64,000 nt of DNA, from the NCBI GenBank assembly GCA_949361645.1, contig OX442416.1, positions 6,144,362 through 6,208,361 on the forward strand, read 5' to 3'. Under the pieces are notes generated by a model that saw only the letters and a program-made list of their open reading frames with translations, was not told the DNA's origin and made no database searches. The DNA comes from Spongilla lacustris (taxonomy: Eukaryota; Porifera; Demospongiae; Spongillida; Spongillidae). A program made the position numbers and the translations under genes. Below, one piece after another: positions 11,640-21,140 of this stretch; the first letter of the stretch is position 1, and the number at the start of each line of letters is the position of its first letter.

Positions 11640-12390
11640 TTGTTGTACATGCATGACTGCATGTAGCAGAGAGTATGTGCTGTGAGGGAAGGAGAGGAGA
11701 GGAGGAGCACATGTCATTATGTAGAGCCTATGTGTCTAGTTCTTTCTCGTAGAGCCAGAAAGTTCTTGTATACATGTAATCACATCTGTCTGGGATCCGC
11801 TAACTCATTGCGTATACGTTTGCTTATGTATTATAACTGTCACTCGAGTTTTAAAGGGCCTGGGTACCAATTATCCAAGTTTCTGCAGACCACCTGACTA
11901 CTTTACAAAAAAAAATTATTGGATACTATTTTCTCTGATCTGCACTGAAGATCTTGATCCTCACAGGTATCAATTGTCATATTAACTCAAAATGTCCAAT
12001 ACAAACCACGATGTCGAGTAGACACCACAATGTACAACTGTGGAGTAGATCCCCCCCACCCCACGATTTGTAACTTCATTTTCAACATGCATGCAGTCTA
12101 CTCATGCATATACTTGCATTATATAAGTATTGTCATTAACAACTATATATTTGTTCTGACATTACTTGATTTGGATTTGTGGATATTGAAACCTAATTTT
12201 GACCTCTAGTATAAGATCATGACTATGTGAAGCGTTTCGACTTTATAAAAATTCCTTTGCCTGTAACAATTATACTGATATCTGATACAGCACTGACATG
12301 CCACTGAGTTACCCATGCATAACAATATAACTTGAATTTTCAATCGACAAATTTGTAATATAAGATTTCAATATCATTTACATTTTCTCA
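11640..12390. other. AT-rich intergenic DNA
   Basis: No coding or structural feature is supported here. Short TACATGTA and TGCATGCA palindromes occur. Confidence 0.4.
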
Positions 12391-12479
12391 TGTGACATGA
12401 TTCTGAATTCTCTGCAGCTGTAGTAAGTAGCTGTACTATAGTAACTATTTCTCAGGATTACAATCGAGGCCTTATGTTT

Positions 12480-12790
12480 TCGGTCCCCACTGATACTCCT
12501 AGGCTGGAGTGCACAGATCACGTGTTTGGATCTTGCCCTGACGTGTGTGCCATGGGAATCTTTGTGAAAGCGTGCGGCCTTGTACAATGTATACGTTTGG
12601 ACCCTGATGAGTATACGTAGTCGGTCCCTACCCAGGTGGCGGGGGGTCCCGGAGCGGCACTCTATCAGTCCCCGCCAGGGGCCTCTATGGCGCGAAGCGC
12701 TGAGAGGGAGTCTCACTGAGGCTCTAGCTTCGATGCGGCACCTTAGAATGGGGATATCCGAGGATATCCCTATATAGGACAAGCTTAAAT
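12480..12790. other. GC-rich block with a perfect hairpin
   Basis: A compositional island in AT-rich DNA upstream of the first chaperone-like gene. It contains GGGATATCC-GA-GGATATCCC (12752-12771), a perfect 9-bp stem, and GGCGCGAAGCGCTGAG. The minus-strand frame of 143 codons shows no recognisable domain. It may be repeat-derived or a structured RNA; the sequence alone does not decide. Confidence 0.3.
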
Positions 12791-12955
12791 GAATTATGTT
12801 ACTCCCCACACCATGATGATTTTAATATTCATCATTCTCGTCACCTGCACGTTATATATCCATGGCTACGTGCCCGATAAACATCATTTCAGTATTGTTA
12901 CTAATTATATTACAATAGCAATGACGTACGTGTTCAAATACAGAAGGTGTAATTA

Positions 12956-13393
12956 ATGGCTACACTCTCACAACCAGGAGATAGTGGCGCGGCCAAAACC
13001 GAAAAGACAGGCCCCGCCCGGTCTAGTCCGCATCTCACGGCGTTGGGCAATAAGATTGGGCTGTCTGGCATTATGTTTGATGAAACCGGCACGACATCAC
13101 TACAGTTCGATTCAATGGTAATGACGTTCGTAAGTCATGAACCGCTCAGCCCGCACATCTCCGCCGTCTGTTACGTTGGCGAACTCGGTAAAAAAGAGAA
13201 CATGAGAAAGTTGCTGGCATTGAATTTCCTGCCTGGTGTGTGTCGATTTGCCATCGAACCAAATTCTACTCGTGTGGTCTCCGTACATGTTTGGAATACG
13301 AGTAAGATTTCTCCCGAAGAGTTCTGTACTGGCGTGGAAGCTTTCTTAAATCGTACGGAGCAAGGTCAACAGCTTCTCACGACTAAACGTTAA
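12956..13393 (+). CDS. CesT-like (type III secretion chaperone-like) protein, gene A copy 1
   Basis: Intronless 145-residue frame. The layout fits the CesT/Tir-chaperone family, whose bacterial members are small dimeric proteins that bind and hold type III effectors. An N-terminal helix region (HLTALGNKIGLSGI) is followed by strand-like FDETGTTSLQFD and VMTFVSHEP. Next comes the family's LL.LN block (MRKLLALNFLPG), then FAIEPNSTRVVSVHVWN, then a C-terminal helix (SPEEFCTGVEAFLNRTEQ). The start is the ATG at 12956, directly after the duplicated upstream motif. The stop follows TTKR. Gene B lies tail to tail at 14171-14617. Base composition is higher in GC than the flanks. A role in this organism is unknown; the family call is by eye. 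No signal peptide or membrane segment is seen. Confidence 0.6.
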   Translation: MATLSQPGDSGAAKTEKTGPARSSPHLTALGNKIGLSGIMFDETGTTSLQFDSMVMTFVSHEPLSPHISAVCYVGELGKKENMRKLLALNFLPGVCRFAIEPNSTRVVSVHVWNTSKISPEEFCTGVEAFLNRTEQGQQLLTTKR

Positions 13394-13545
13394 TTGAATT
13401 TAGTCACTTTACTACAGAATTGCAAATGAATGCTCTGAAGGATTTGTCATTGACTCATATATAGCTTGCATGATATGCCATGCAGTTAATTGTGTTAGCT
13501 AGTCTGCTTACAGAATAATGGTTCTTGTACTGTAGTGGAATGTAC

Positions 13546-13655
13546 TGACATTGCTCATAGACGCATGAATATTTGCAGTTGACATTGCTCATAGACGCAT
13601 GAATATTTGCAGTTGACATTGCACATAGTTGCATGAATATTTGCAGTTGCAAGTA
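13546..13655 (+). repeat. ~34-bp tandem repeat between genes A and B (copy 1)
   Basis: Three units of GACATTGC(T/A)CATAGNNGCATGAATATTTGCAGTT lie between the convergent genes. The matching place in copy 2 (25445-25505) has essentially one complete unit, so the array differs between the two duplicates. Confidence 0.8.
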
Positions 13656-14170
13656 TTGATATACAAATCCAATACATGCACGTCCCTTATCATAACGATT
13701 GTCACTATATTGTATCGGCGATTTCTCCTCCGGTAGCATTGCAGTACAACCCTCATGCTGGCACACATATACCATATTATAATATCATGACATTGTATAC
13801 ACGCGGACACCGCACTCGTATATATATATGATGATAATACTATTACCGGTAGTACTCATTTCAGACGTCATTATGTGGCATCTCCTTTCCTAGCTCTACA
13901 TTTACTTGCATTTTGTTCACACGTCCATGCATGGCCATGCATGGAGTCACTTGCAACTTCAACGAATTGAAGTTTCTTGTGGCTCTTGCGCGTCCTTCCA
14001 GCATGCATGCATGTGACACGTTAAATACATATGTAATATATATGTAGTATATCTAGCTATACTAACCCTGTCCATATGCATGTCCATGCACGCACGCATA
14101 TTAAAATTTACACTGCACAACACGACTCTGATGCATCCATGTAGGCTAGTTGTACATGTATCAACGTTGG

Positions 14171-14617
14171 TTAAAGGAAAATGGCTTGACCCGCTTCAGC
14201 GGAGTTCACAAATTGTTCCAAAGAGGTGGAAAACTCCTGAACAGAAACTTTGGTCACGTTCCAGCTATTGACCATTACCAACCGCTCCGATCCTGGTTCT
14301 AATGCGAAGCTTGCTCCGCCGTGATTGGTTGGACAGAAGTTCAATTCGAGCAACGTTTTCATATTGTCTTCTTTCTTACCAATATCACCGATATAGGAAA
14401 CGGCGGCAATGGAGTCTGGCCCTTGACACACAAACGTCACTACCAAGGATTGCTCAGACTTGCCACTAAATGACAGCGTCATTTGGCCCTGATCGTCCAT
14501 CCTCGATCCACCCATTCCGATGCTTTCACAAAAGGCGGCCATGAATTGGGCATTAGGCGGTTCCTGTTGGTGCTTTAATGCCTCGCGAACGCGTACTCCA
14601 AGACCTCGCAAAGCCAT
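14171..14617 (-). CDS. CesT-like (type III secretion chaperone-like) protein, gene B copy 1
   Basis: Intronless 148-residue frame with the same architecture as gene A: helix (FMAAFCESIGMGG), strands (DDQGQMTLSFSG, SLVVTFVCQGPD, AAVSYIGDIGKKED), the LL.LNF block (MKTLLELNFCP), FALEPGSERLVMVNSWN, then a C-terminal helix (VQEFSTSLEQFVNSAEAG). The shared pattern YIG(E/D)xGKKE...LLxLNF...EP.S.R.V.V..WN marks genes A and B as distant paralogues. The start is set at 14617 because copy 2 begins at the same MALRGLG; six upstream in-frame codons in copy 1 are not shared. The GC-richer coding tract sits in AT-rich DNA. Function in a eukaryote is unknown. A heterodimer with A is possible but inferred only from how bacterial chaperones pair. 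Confidence 0.6.
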   Translation of the reverse strand: MALRGLGVRVREALKHQQEPPNAQFMAAFCESIGMGGSRMDDQGQMTLSFSGKSEQSLVVTFVCQGPDSIAAVSYIGDIGKKEDNMKTLLELNFCPTNHGGASFALEPGSERLVMVNSWNVTKVSVQEFSTSLEQFVNSAEAGQAIFL

Positions 14618-14914
14618 TGCCGGATTGATAAACAACTAACCGAATGATGTCATTAAAAAATACATGTCGACTGACACCCTTTTTCATTTGTCATGTGACC
14701 CTATTCAGTGCCATGTAAATTCGGCTAATACACGATCCGCCATGTTGGTGCATAGGTTTTACGGTAATATTCAAAATACATCACGCGATGATAGCCTGTC
14801 CACGGTGGTCTGCTCTCATTGAACGCGTGAAAACTAAGCCCTACGCCCCGAAAAATTGAAATGGTTACGTACACCCATAGCAACGAACCTGACAACCGAT
14901 GCCTTTTAGAACCA

Positions 14915-15068
14915 TTAATGTGTTGTCGGTAACTGAGTAGTCGTAGCAATGCTGTTGCATAGCTTCTGATCTGGAGGAATCTAGGGGGGGAGAGGGATGG
15001 GGGTGGGAAGTAGCCCCACCCCTTATGCCAGCTTGGGGGGGGTGGGACGTGAAGTCCCCCCTTTTCCC
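14915..15068 (-). repeat. Ngaro element repeat B2 (3' end)
   Basis: Matches 15236-15389 over 154 bp, starting at TTAATGTGTTGTCGG and ending at CTTTTCCC. It forms the outer end of the element. The flanking base pattern (CCA before the repeat) differs from the CAT that precedes B1. Confidence 0.9.
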
Positions 15069-15122
15069 TTTCTACCCTAGAAGTCACAGACTATGATAGT
15101 CTGGAGAAAGAAAGTAGAATTT

Positions 15123-15235
15123 AAAAAAAGAATCACCACCCAAGTGTGTCGCACGCCACGTGGTATTTCTTCTATCGGACTGCGCATGCGTTAGGTACCT
15201 CCCACATTAACCTAGGTTAACTCGTTAACCTTCAT
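15123..15235 (-). repeat. Ngaro element repeat A2
   Basis: A 113-bp match to A1 at 20096-20208. It starts with an A-run and AGAATCACCACC and ends at AACCTTCAT. It abuts B1 without a gap. Confidence 0.9.
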
Positions 15236-15389
15236 TTAATGTGTTGTCGGTAACTGAGTAGTCGTAGCAATGCTGTTGCATAGCTTCTGATCTGGAGGAA
15301 TCTAGGGGGGGAGAGGGATGGGGGTGGGAAGTAGCCCCACCCCTTATGCCAGCTTGGGGGGGGTGGGACGTGAAGTCCCCCCTTTTCCC
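15236..15389 (-). repeat. Ngaro element repeat B1
   Basis: A 154-bp match to B2. It follows the recombinase gene on the minus strand and joins A2 at 15235, giving the B1-A2 junction typical of split direct repeats. Confidence 0.9.
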
Positions 15390-15541
15390 CAAGGAGGGGT
15401 ATATGCCAAGACCCCTCCCCCCCAAGCTGTAGTTAGGTGATCGCTCTAGTGCCCTCTGCATGCCCTGACCCAGGTCCCGATAATGAAATCCCATGCGGAA
15501 TTGCCTGGGCTGTGATTCGTGTTATACAACACACATCTACA

Positions 15542-16506
15542 TTACAACTGCTCCAAATCGGCCTGGGGGGCAATCAGTTTTGCCGCTACTGAACGCAACT
15601 GGGATGGAGGGGTTCGGATGTAAACCGTGTACGCTGCACTCTCCCACCTCCCCAGTGTCTTGATCAGGGAGTCTTGCAGACCACATGCTGCTGCCGTAGT
15701 CGCTGCTCCGATCCTGAAACTGTGACCGGAGTAGTGAGAGGGGTCCACCCCGGCCCTTTCCAGTGCCCTTCTGACTTCTGCCACCAGGCGGTCCCGCGTT
15801 AAACGGCGACCATCTTCAAATAGAAAGAAAGGTCCTGCTTGTGATCCCCGCTGGACCATGTAGGCTAAAACTGCGGCCACCGGGCAGAGCTGGCTCTTCG
15901 TCGCTCCAATGTGAACCGTCACTCCTTTTCGGAAAGGATCCGTCTTGGACGCCTTTATTGCCACCGTGATGTAGGACGGGTTAACCAGGCTATCGGTTCG
16001 TACATCTCCGTAACTGAGGTGGACGGACGGGTCGTAGGCTCCATCAGAAGGCACCACTATCTCCCCCGATCGCAGGAAGCCGAAGAAGCACATGCAAGAA
16101 GCAGCCCAAAGCATGGATGCATCCCATCTCTCTGGTACCCTCGACCATATGCCCCACATCTTCCTCAGGATAGGGGGAGTTATGGGTAGGCGCGGGCGAG
16201 GTTTCCCCACTGCCAGCTTGCGGAATCCCTTCAAGACGTACTCGAGGTGTGGCATGCCCCCAATGTCCCCCCCAAGGAGATCTGTGCAAATCGGATGCCT
16301 GACAAATACGTCTTGGCTGTGGAGCCGGCTAAGCCATCTCTATATAGAGACGCGACAAATAGTGATAGTGAACGTTGGGATACTGGGAATGGTGCGATAC
16401 CCAATGTGGCACACAGCTTGATATAGCGGTCACTTCCTGACCTGTACGTGTTTCTGGTCGAGTCCGCTATACCCGCCGAAAACAATTGCTGAATAATTGC
16501 GCCCAA
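15542..16506 (-). pseudogene. Ngaro tyrosine recombinase, one frameshift
   Basis: The recombinase integrates the element through strand exchange by a tyrosine. The N-terminal core-binding part (16506 to about 16270) reads ADSTRNTYRSGSDRYIKL. The catalytic part (16255-15542) shows the first Arg in FGFLRSGEI, the HxxR motif in SGHSFRIGAATTAA, and the Tyr nucleophile in AAYTVYIRTPP. The two parts are in different frames. The switch lies in a seven-G run at about 16267-16273, so one G too many is the simplest explanation. The start overlaps the end of the RT-RNase H frame by about 40 bp. A sequencing error in the homopolymer would restore a normal gene. Confidence 0.88.
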
Positions 16507-18243
16507 TTGACAGAGGTCCAGTCCGGTCGGGTGGTCACCAAGACGCTCTCCAGCTGTGGAGGGATGTTGTACCGCCGTGCTGCCGGAACCTGTGTGTGGA
16601 AATACGCAAAATCATTGCGAGACAAAGCGTCAGCTAATTTGTTGTCCTTTCCCGGGATATGTGAGATGGTTAACCTTAGCCCAAAGTTTGCCTTAATGAA
16701 AAACAAGCACCGGATCAAGTGCATCGTCCACGTATCCTTCGAGCTGCCCGCGTTCAAGCTGATGGCCGCCGCCTCATTGTCGCAATAGACATGGATCTTC
16801 TTATTGTTCCACTCCTCTCCCCAAACTGCGCAGGCTAACACAATTGGTAACGCCTCTTTCGGTGTGATGTGCGTCTCCACCATTTCTGGTGGCCATGAGT
16901 ACTGCAGCCAGCCATTCGGCCACCATGCCGCACAACCCAGGTTTCCCGATGCGTCAGTGTGCACCACAACATCGGCTAGTTGAGGGTCACCAAAAGGGAT
17001 CATCGAAACGCCATTCCAAACCTCCAAGAATGTGTGCCACCACATTAGGTCAGACCTGAAGGCCTCGCTTAGCCGAATGAGCCGCCGGTTACTGTGGACA
17101 CCCCGCAGAAGGTCCAGCATTCTCCGAAGAAATGATCTCCCCGGGCGGACCACTTTGCAAGCATTCTCGAGCTTGCCCACCACGGATTTTAAGTCGCGCG
17201 CCACTGCTACTTTCTTATATAGCCACGATGATACGAGTGCTCTAAGCTCAGTCAGCTTCTCTTCTGGCAGGCGAAGAGTTAGCTGTTGTGAATCTATCTC
17301 GACTCCCAGAAAGGTTATCTTGGACGACGGCCCGGCCGTTTTGTGTTCTGCAATTGGAACTCCCAGTCTCCAAAACACCGATCTTAAGATGAGGAGATAG
17401 TCGCTGCACTCCGATGAGTCTGGCGCTCCGAAAACCATAAAATCGTCAAGGTAATGTAAAGCCTCTTGCACCCCCTCATTTCTGCAAACCCACTCGAGAG
17501 CGTCCGCCACTGCGTTGAAGATCTTGGGGGCAGACCTCATTCCGAACGGTAATACTGTATCCATAAAGTCCGCTCCCTCGAACTGCATTCCCAGCAGCCA
17601 TCGGTCCTCCGGGTGGACAGGTACTAGCCGGTACGCCGGCCGCTTTGATATCTATTTTTGCCATCAGAGTTCCTCGGCCAAGCCGGACGACCGACTCAGT
17701 TGCCTGGTCCACTGTCGCGTACTTAAGGGAGCACAGCTCTTTGTCGATACCACAATTGACACTGGCTCCCTCTGGCGAGGAAAGGTCCAAAATTAGCCTC
17801 CACTTGCCTGTCGCTCCCTTCGGTATCACTCCAAAACGGCTGATCTGTATCGTTTGTGACCACGGTGGACACAACGGTCCCACCACTCTTCCCTCTGAGC
17901 ACTCTACTGCCAGGTACTCCCGGATGACTTGGGCATGCTCGCGAGCCGAATGCATGTTTCTGGTAGCGCTCTGGCAACTATGGTGGGCATAGTCGAACCC
18001 CACTCGGAACCCTTCTCTTAGTCCCGTTACTATATAGGCCCTGTATTGCTGGTCTGGGTGGGATTTCAGCGCCTCCTCCCACTCTGACCACTCTAGAGGT
18101 GTCGTGATGCGACTCCACTTGGGTGGTGGTATACGCCGAGTATCCCAAGTGGCCCTACAGCGTTCGAGTGCCAGCAGGTCCCCTGTGTACTGATAGACGC
18201 CTGCGCCAAAAACGATGACATATGTGAAGTGAACGGCATGCAA
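16467..18243 (-). pseudogene. Ngaro reverse transcriptase-RNase H, one frameshift
   Basis: The N-terminal part (18243 to about 17640) contains RFGVIPKGATGKWRLILDLS and LMAKIDIKAA, the first RT catalytic Asp region. The rest (about 17632-16467) contains LPFGMRSAPKIFNAV and YLDDF, the catalytic Asp pair. RNase H follows (VVHTDASGNLGCAAWW, a downstream Glu, VYCDNEAAAISL, HIPGKDNKLADALSR). The break near 17632-17643 looks like a small duplication in GGCCGGCG that adds one net base. Products act in the cytoplasmic or nuclear retrotransposition complex. This copy would need a repaired frame or frameshifting to work. Confidence 0.9.
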
Positions 18244-18340
18244 ATATTTGATCAGCTAAACAGTTAACACCTAACCATAACACTGTCATGCAATGACTCA
18301 TGCATGCCACCTGACAATGCTAGCACTTATGTCCCAATGC

Positions 18341-19306
18341 TCAAGGCCTAGGGCGTTTCATGCCTGCTGTTTGAGGCCGGCTGCATTGCTTAAGTGGGTG
18401 GTCGCCACCACAGCCCAGGCATGCGTGTCGGTAGCGGCAGCTTTGGTAGGAGCAACGCATCTCGTTCCATCGGCGGCATATCTCCTGGGAAGGGTTGGTA
18501 GCGATCTCGCCAGAAGCACGAGGTCTTGTTGAGCACGCTGCTAGCACCGCTTCCAGCGTCCTCTCAAGGTCGGTTTTTGCCGAATACGGGCAATCCCGAA
18601 CGACGTGGTCAATTGACGCGCAGGTGCTACAGCGCGGGATGCCCTGTGCCTTCCCAGTGAAGTTCACAGCATACAGGGAAGGGTTTATCCGGGACCATAC
18701 CCTGTTGCCCGTGCTGGCTGCCTGCCTTCTGAAGGCCGAGTCATATTCGATCCAAGTTGGGCCGTGCTCCCTGCTTGCCCGAATGATTCCCGTCATGTAC
18801 GCTAGCAGCTCCGGTACCGATTCTGGGAATCTTCGCGACATTACGCTCGTGTAAGTTGCAAAACATTGTACCCATGGGATCAGCTCAGTCACCAGGCGCT
18901 TGCGACGATTCACCGCTACCAGCCCAGTGCCAGGTTCGTCCGATTTCTGTAACCAGTTTTCTGCCACCATCTCGCTCATCTCCACAAACTCCCATTTCCA
19001 TATTTTTTCTGCCAGTTTTCTAGGTACTGGAGCCATCCCCTCACCCACCGAGACTGCTGGCTCGTTACGCGGATCTGGTATGCTGTGTGCTACCGCCGGC
19101 TGCATTGTGCTCTGGGCTGACTGGGTCTGATCAGCATCGCCTTGCGTATTTACAACTGGAATATCGGCCTGAGCCAGTGTGGGGCCCGACGGCATCGACC
19201 CGAGATCTGCACCTAGAATGAAGTGGTGAGCGAGCAGTAAAGTGGCCACCCACATACGCTGCTTCCCGACCCTCCCCATTATCGCGTATAGGACCGCCTT
19301 GGTCAA
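18341..19306 (-). CDS. Ngaro gag-like protein with zinc knuckles
   Basis: A 321-residue intact frame at the 5' side of the element. The N-terminal half has no clear domain. The C-terminal half has three Cys/His clusters: CSTCASIDHVVRDC, a CCCH-like group (CRRWNEMRCSYQSCRYRHAC) and CLGCGGDHPLKQC. These are typical nucleic-acid-binding knuckles of retroelement Gag proteins. The protein ends in a basic tail (GMKRPRP). The start could be the first Met or one further in; the N-terminus is hydrophobic. The RT frame begins about 100 bp downstream. Confidence 0.75.
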   Translation of the reverse strand: MTKAVLYAIMGRVGKQRMWVATLLLAHHFILGADLGSMPSGPTLAQADIPVVNTQGDADQTQSAQSTMQPAVAHSIPDPRNEPAVSVGEGMAPVPRKLAEKIWKWEFVEMSEMVAENWLQKSDEPGTGLVAVNRRKRLVTELIPWVQCFATYTSVMSRRFPESVPELLAYMTGIIRASREHGPTWIEYDSAFRRQAASTGNRVWSRINPSLYAVNFTGKAQGIPRCSTCASIDHVVRDCPYSAKTDLERTLEAVLAACSTRPRASGEIATNPSQEICRRWNEMRCSYQSCRYRHACLGCGGDHPLKQCSRPQTAGMKRPRP

Positions 19307-19375
19307 GGCCGGCTATATCACCAAGTTGCACCGTGCTCTTTGAGTTTGCTAACGGTATTAATGCGGCCGGGCGTG

Positions 19376-19855
19376 CTGATAGGCTTGGCGACACCCGCCG
19401 GGGTGTTGATGAAGTGTGTTCTACTCGCCGGAGTAGCGTTAAGCTTAGCGATACCCGCCGGGGTATCGATCGAGTGGGCTCTACTCGCCGGAGTAGCGTT
19501 CGGCTTAGCGATACCCGCCGGGGTATCGATCGAGTGGGCTCTACTCGCCGGAGTAGCGTTCAGCTTAGCGATACCCGCCGGGGTATCGATCGAGTGGGCT
19601 CTACTCGCTGGAGTAGCGTTAAGCTTAGCGTTACCCGCCGGGGTATGGATCGAGTGCGTTCTACTCACCGGAGTAGCGTTCGGCTTAGCGATACCCGCGA
19701 GGGTATCGATCGAGTGGGCTCTACTCGCTGGAGTAGCGTCAAGCTTAGCGTTACCCGCCAGGGTATGGATCGAGTGCGTTCTACTCACCGGAGTAGCGTT
19801 CGGCTTAGCGATACCCGCCGGGGTATGGGCTCTACTCGCCTGAGTAGCTTTAGTG
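19376..19855 (-). repeat. 60-bp array of paired hairpins in the Ngaro 5' region
   Basis: Eight units of about 60 bp lie between A1 and gag. Each unit carries two inverted repeats with the same loop: GATACCC-GCCG-GGGTATC and CTACTC-GCCG-GAGTAG. Variant units keep pairing in at least one case (ACACCC with GGGTGT replaces ATACCC with GGGTAT). Frames of about 180 codons on both strands come from the repeat. Confidence 0.9.
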
Positions 19856-20095
19856 TTTCGCAAGAATACTACTAGTGTCTAGAACGCTATCCAACAACAA
19901 ATAGGGAACCTAATGAGCCGAGGCCCGTCATCCCCGTTGGGGAGATCAAGAACTAAAGGGGAGGGGGTATACTCCTACCGGACGATGACTGAAGTCTGCT
20001 CGTCGTCCTCGCCCTTTCCTCTTCCAACGCCTTCTCCACCATGGTTTGGACCATTCTCTGCAGTTCCGCCTCTTCAGTCATTTCACAACAACAAA

Positions 20096-20208
20096 AAAAA
20101 AAGAATCACCACCCAAGTGTGTCGCACGCCACGTGGTATTTCTTCTATCGGACTGCGCATGCGTTAGGTACCTCCCACATTAACCTAGGTTAACTCGTTA
20201 ACCTTCAT
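20096..20208 (-). repeat. Ngaro element repeat A1 (5' end)
   Basis: A 113-bp copy of A2. It forms the 5' end of the element on the minus strand. Sequence beyond 20208 (GCTGTGCACGGGG) is not shared with the A2 flank and marks the boundary. Confidence 0.9.
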
Positions 20209-21135
20209 GCTGTGCACGGGGTACATAAAACGTAATCAACACCTAAAAGCCATACTAGCAGTGATAAACACCTTTGAACTATATTGTAAGCAAAAATCAC
20301 GTGGCCTGGTGTTGCCAACTGTCGGCTCTGGTACTTCAAACCTATCGACTTACGCACGGCGATCACCGACTACATGTGTTCAAAAAACTACAATGACGCT
20401 CGGTGACTGAATTGGAACATGCCAAAGCTATCACGGTAAAGTTAGTTCTTTGTACTGTCGTTTTTTGGTACAGGTTAGTGGCAACGCATTTTCTGAAGTA
20501 GATTTCTAGCCTTTGAAAATCCACCATTTTGGTGTCTTTTTGGGGGTGGGGGAATTAATATTTGCGCAATGAAGTGGGTTTTAACAGAGCGTTTAAAATA
20601 TAGCCTTACATTTCTTTTGGTCTAAAATTGACTCTATGCTCGTATGTAAATAGATTGAGCTTGAACTGAATTATTATTTATTCTTTACTCTCTTGGCTGG
20701 AGGGGTATGGCAGCTACCAATTGTGGCTCAATACTTAGTAAGTGTTCTTGCACAATGCGCATCAGGTTCTGCATGTGGTTGTGGATTGGAGCAAATGTCA
20801 AGCCAAGAATTTTGCATGAATTGACTTGGCCCCTGAAAAGGGGGCTGTTTCTCCTTTGGGGTTATCGCCAACAATTTGGCTGGATATGTGGTGCATCCTT
20901 TCCTCACCAGCTAGACAGATTCCTGATGATTTGAGCCACCTGAAACACCAGTGAGTTAGAATTGAGCCTTTGCTGTATGTTGTGACACACTGCCTTAGAA
21001 GCCTCAGTGTATTCCAAGGTATGGCAAGCCCAGCCTTAATCGCCGGCAATACATGTACCTGAACTTCAGTCCATGATGAGTAGGCAGCTGTAGTTTAGCT
21101 CTGGTGACATGCACGAATGTCATTGGCAGAAGTGA
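20209..21135. other. No gene recognised
   Basis: AT-rich DNA with short open frames on both strands. None shows a domain or splice context that I could support. Confidence 0.4.
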
Positions 21136-21140
21136 GTGTA

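Larger units (their letters stand above)
12926..14770. repeat. Segmental duplication, copy 1 (chaperone-like gene pair)
   Basis: This segment matches 23516-26440 in the same orientation. The match begins at GTGTTCAAATACAGAAGGT, runs through both convergent genes and the spacer, and ends near GTAGGTTTTACGG-like sequence. The two copies differ by point changes, small indels and the 1.3-kb hAT-like insertion present only in copy 2. Confidence 0.88.
14915..20208 (-). mobile_element. Ngaro/DIRS-type tyrosine-recombinase retrotransposon with split direct repeats
   Basis: The element runs on the minus strand in the order A1 (20208-20096), gag-like ORF, reverse transcriptase-RNase H, tyrosine recombinase, B1 (15389-15236), A2 (15235-15123), B2 (15068-14915). 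A1 and A2 match over 113 bp, and B1 and B2 over 154 bp. B1 and A2 meet exactly at 15235/15236. That is the junction expected when the ends of B2 and A1 join in a circle, the intermediate proposed for this class. No target-site duplication is seen, as expected for recombinase insertion. Frameshifts in the RT and recombinase genes suggest this copy is not autonomous, unless they are assembly errors. Confidence 0.9.

Noticed and set aside
12600..12640. Possible hammerhead ribozyme (CTGATGAG near 12604)
   Set aside because: The matching GAAA core and closing stems are missing.
19318..19875. 180-codon frames on both strands in the Ngaro 5' region
   Set aside because: They arise from the 60-bp hairpin array and have no domain.
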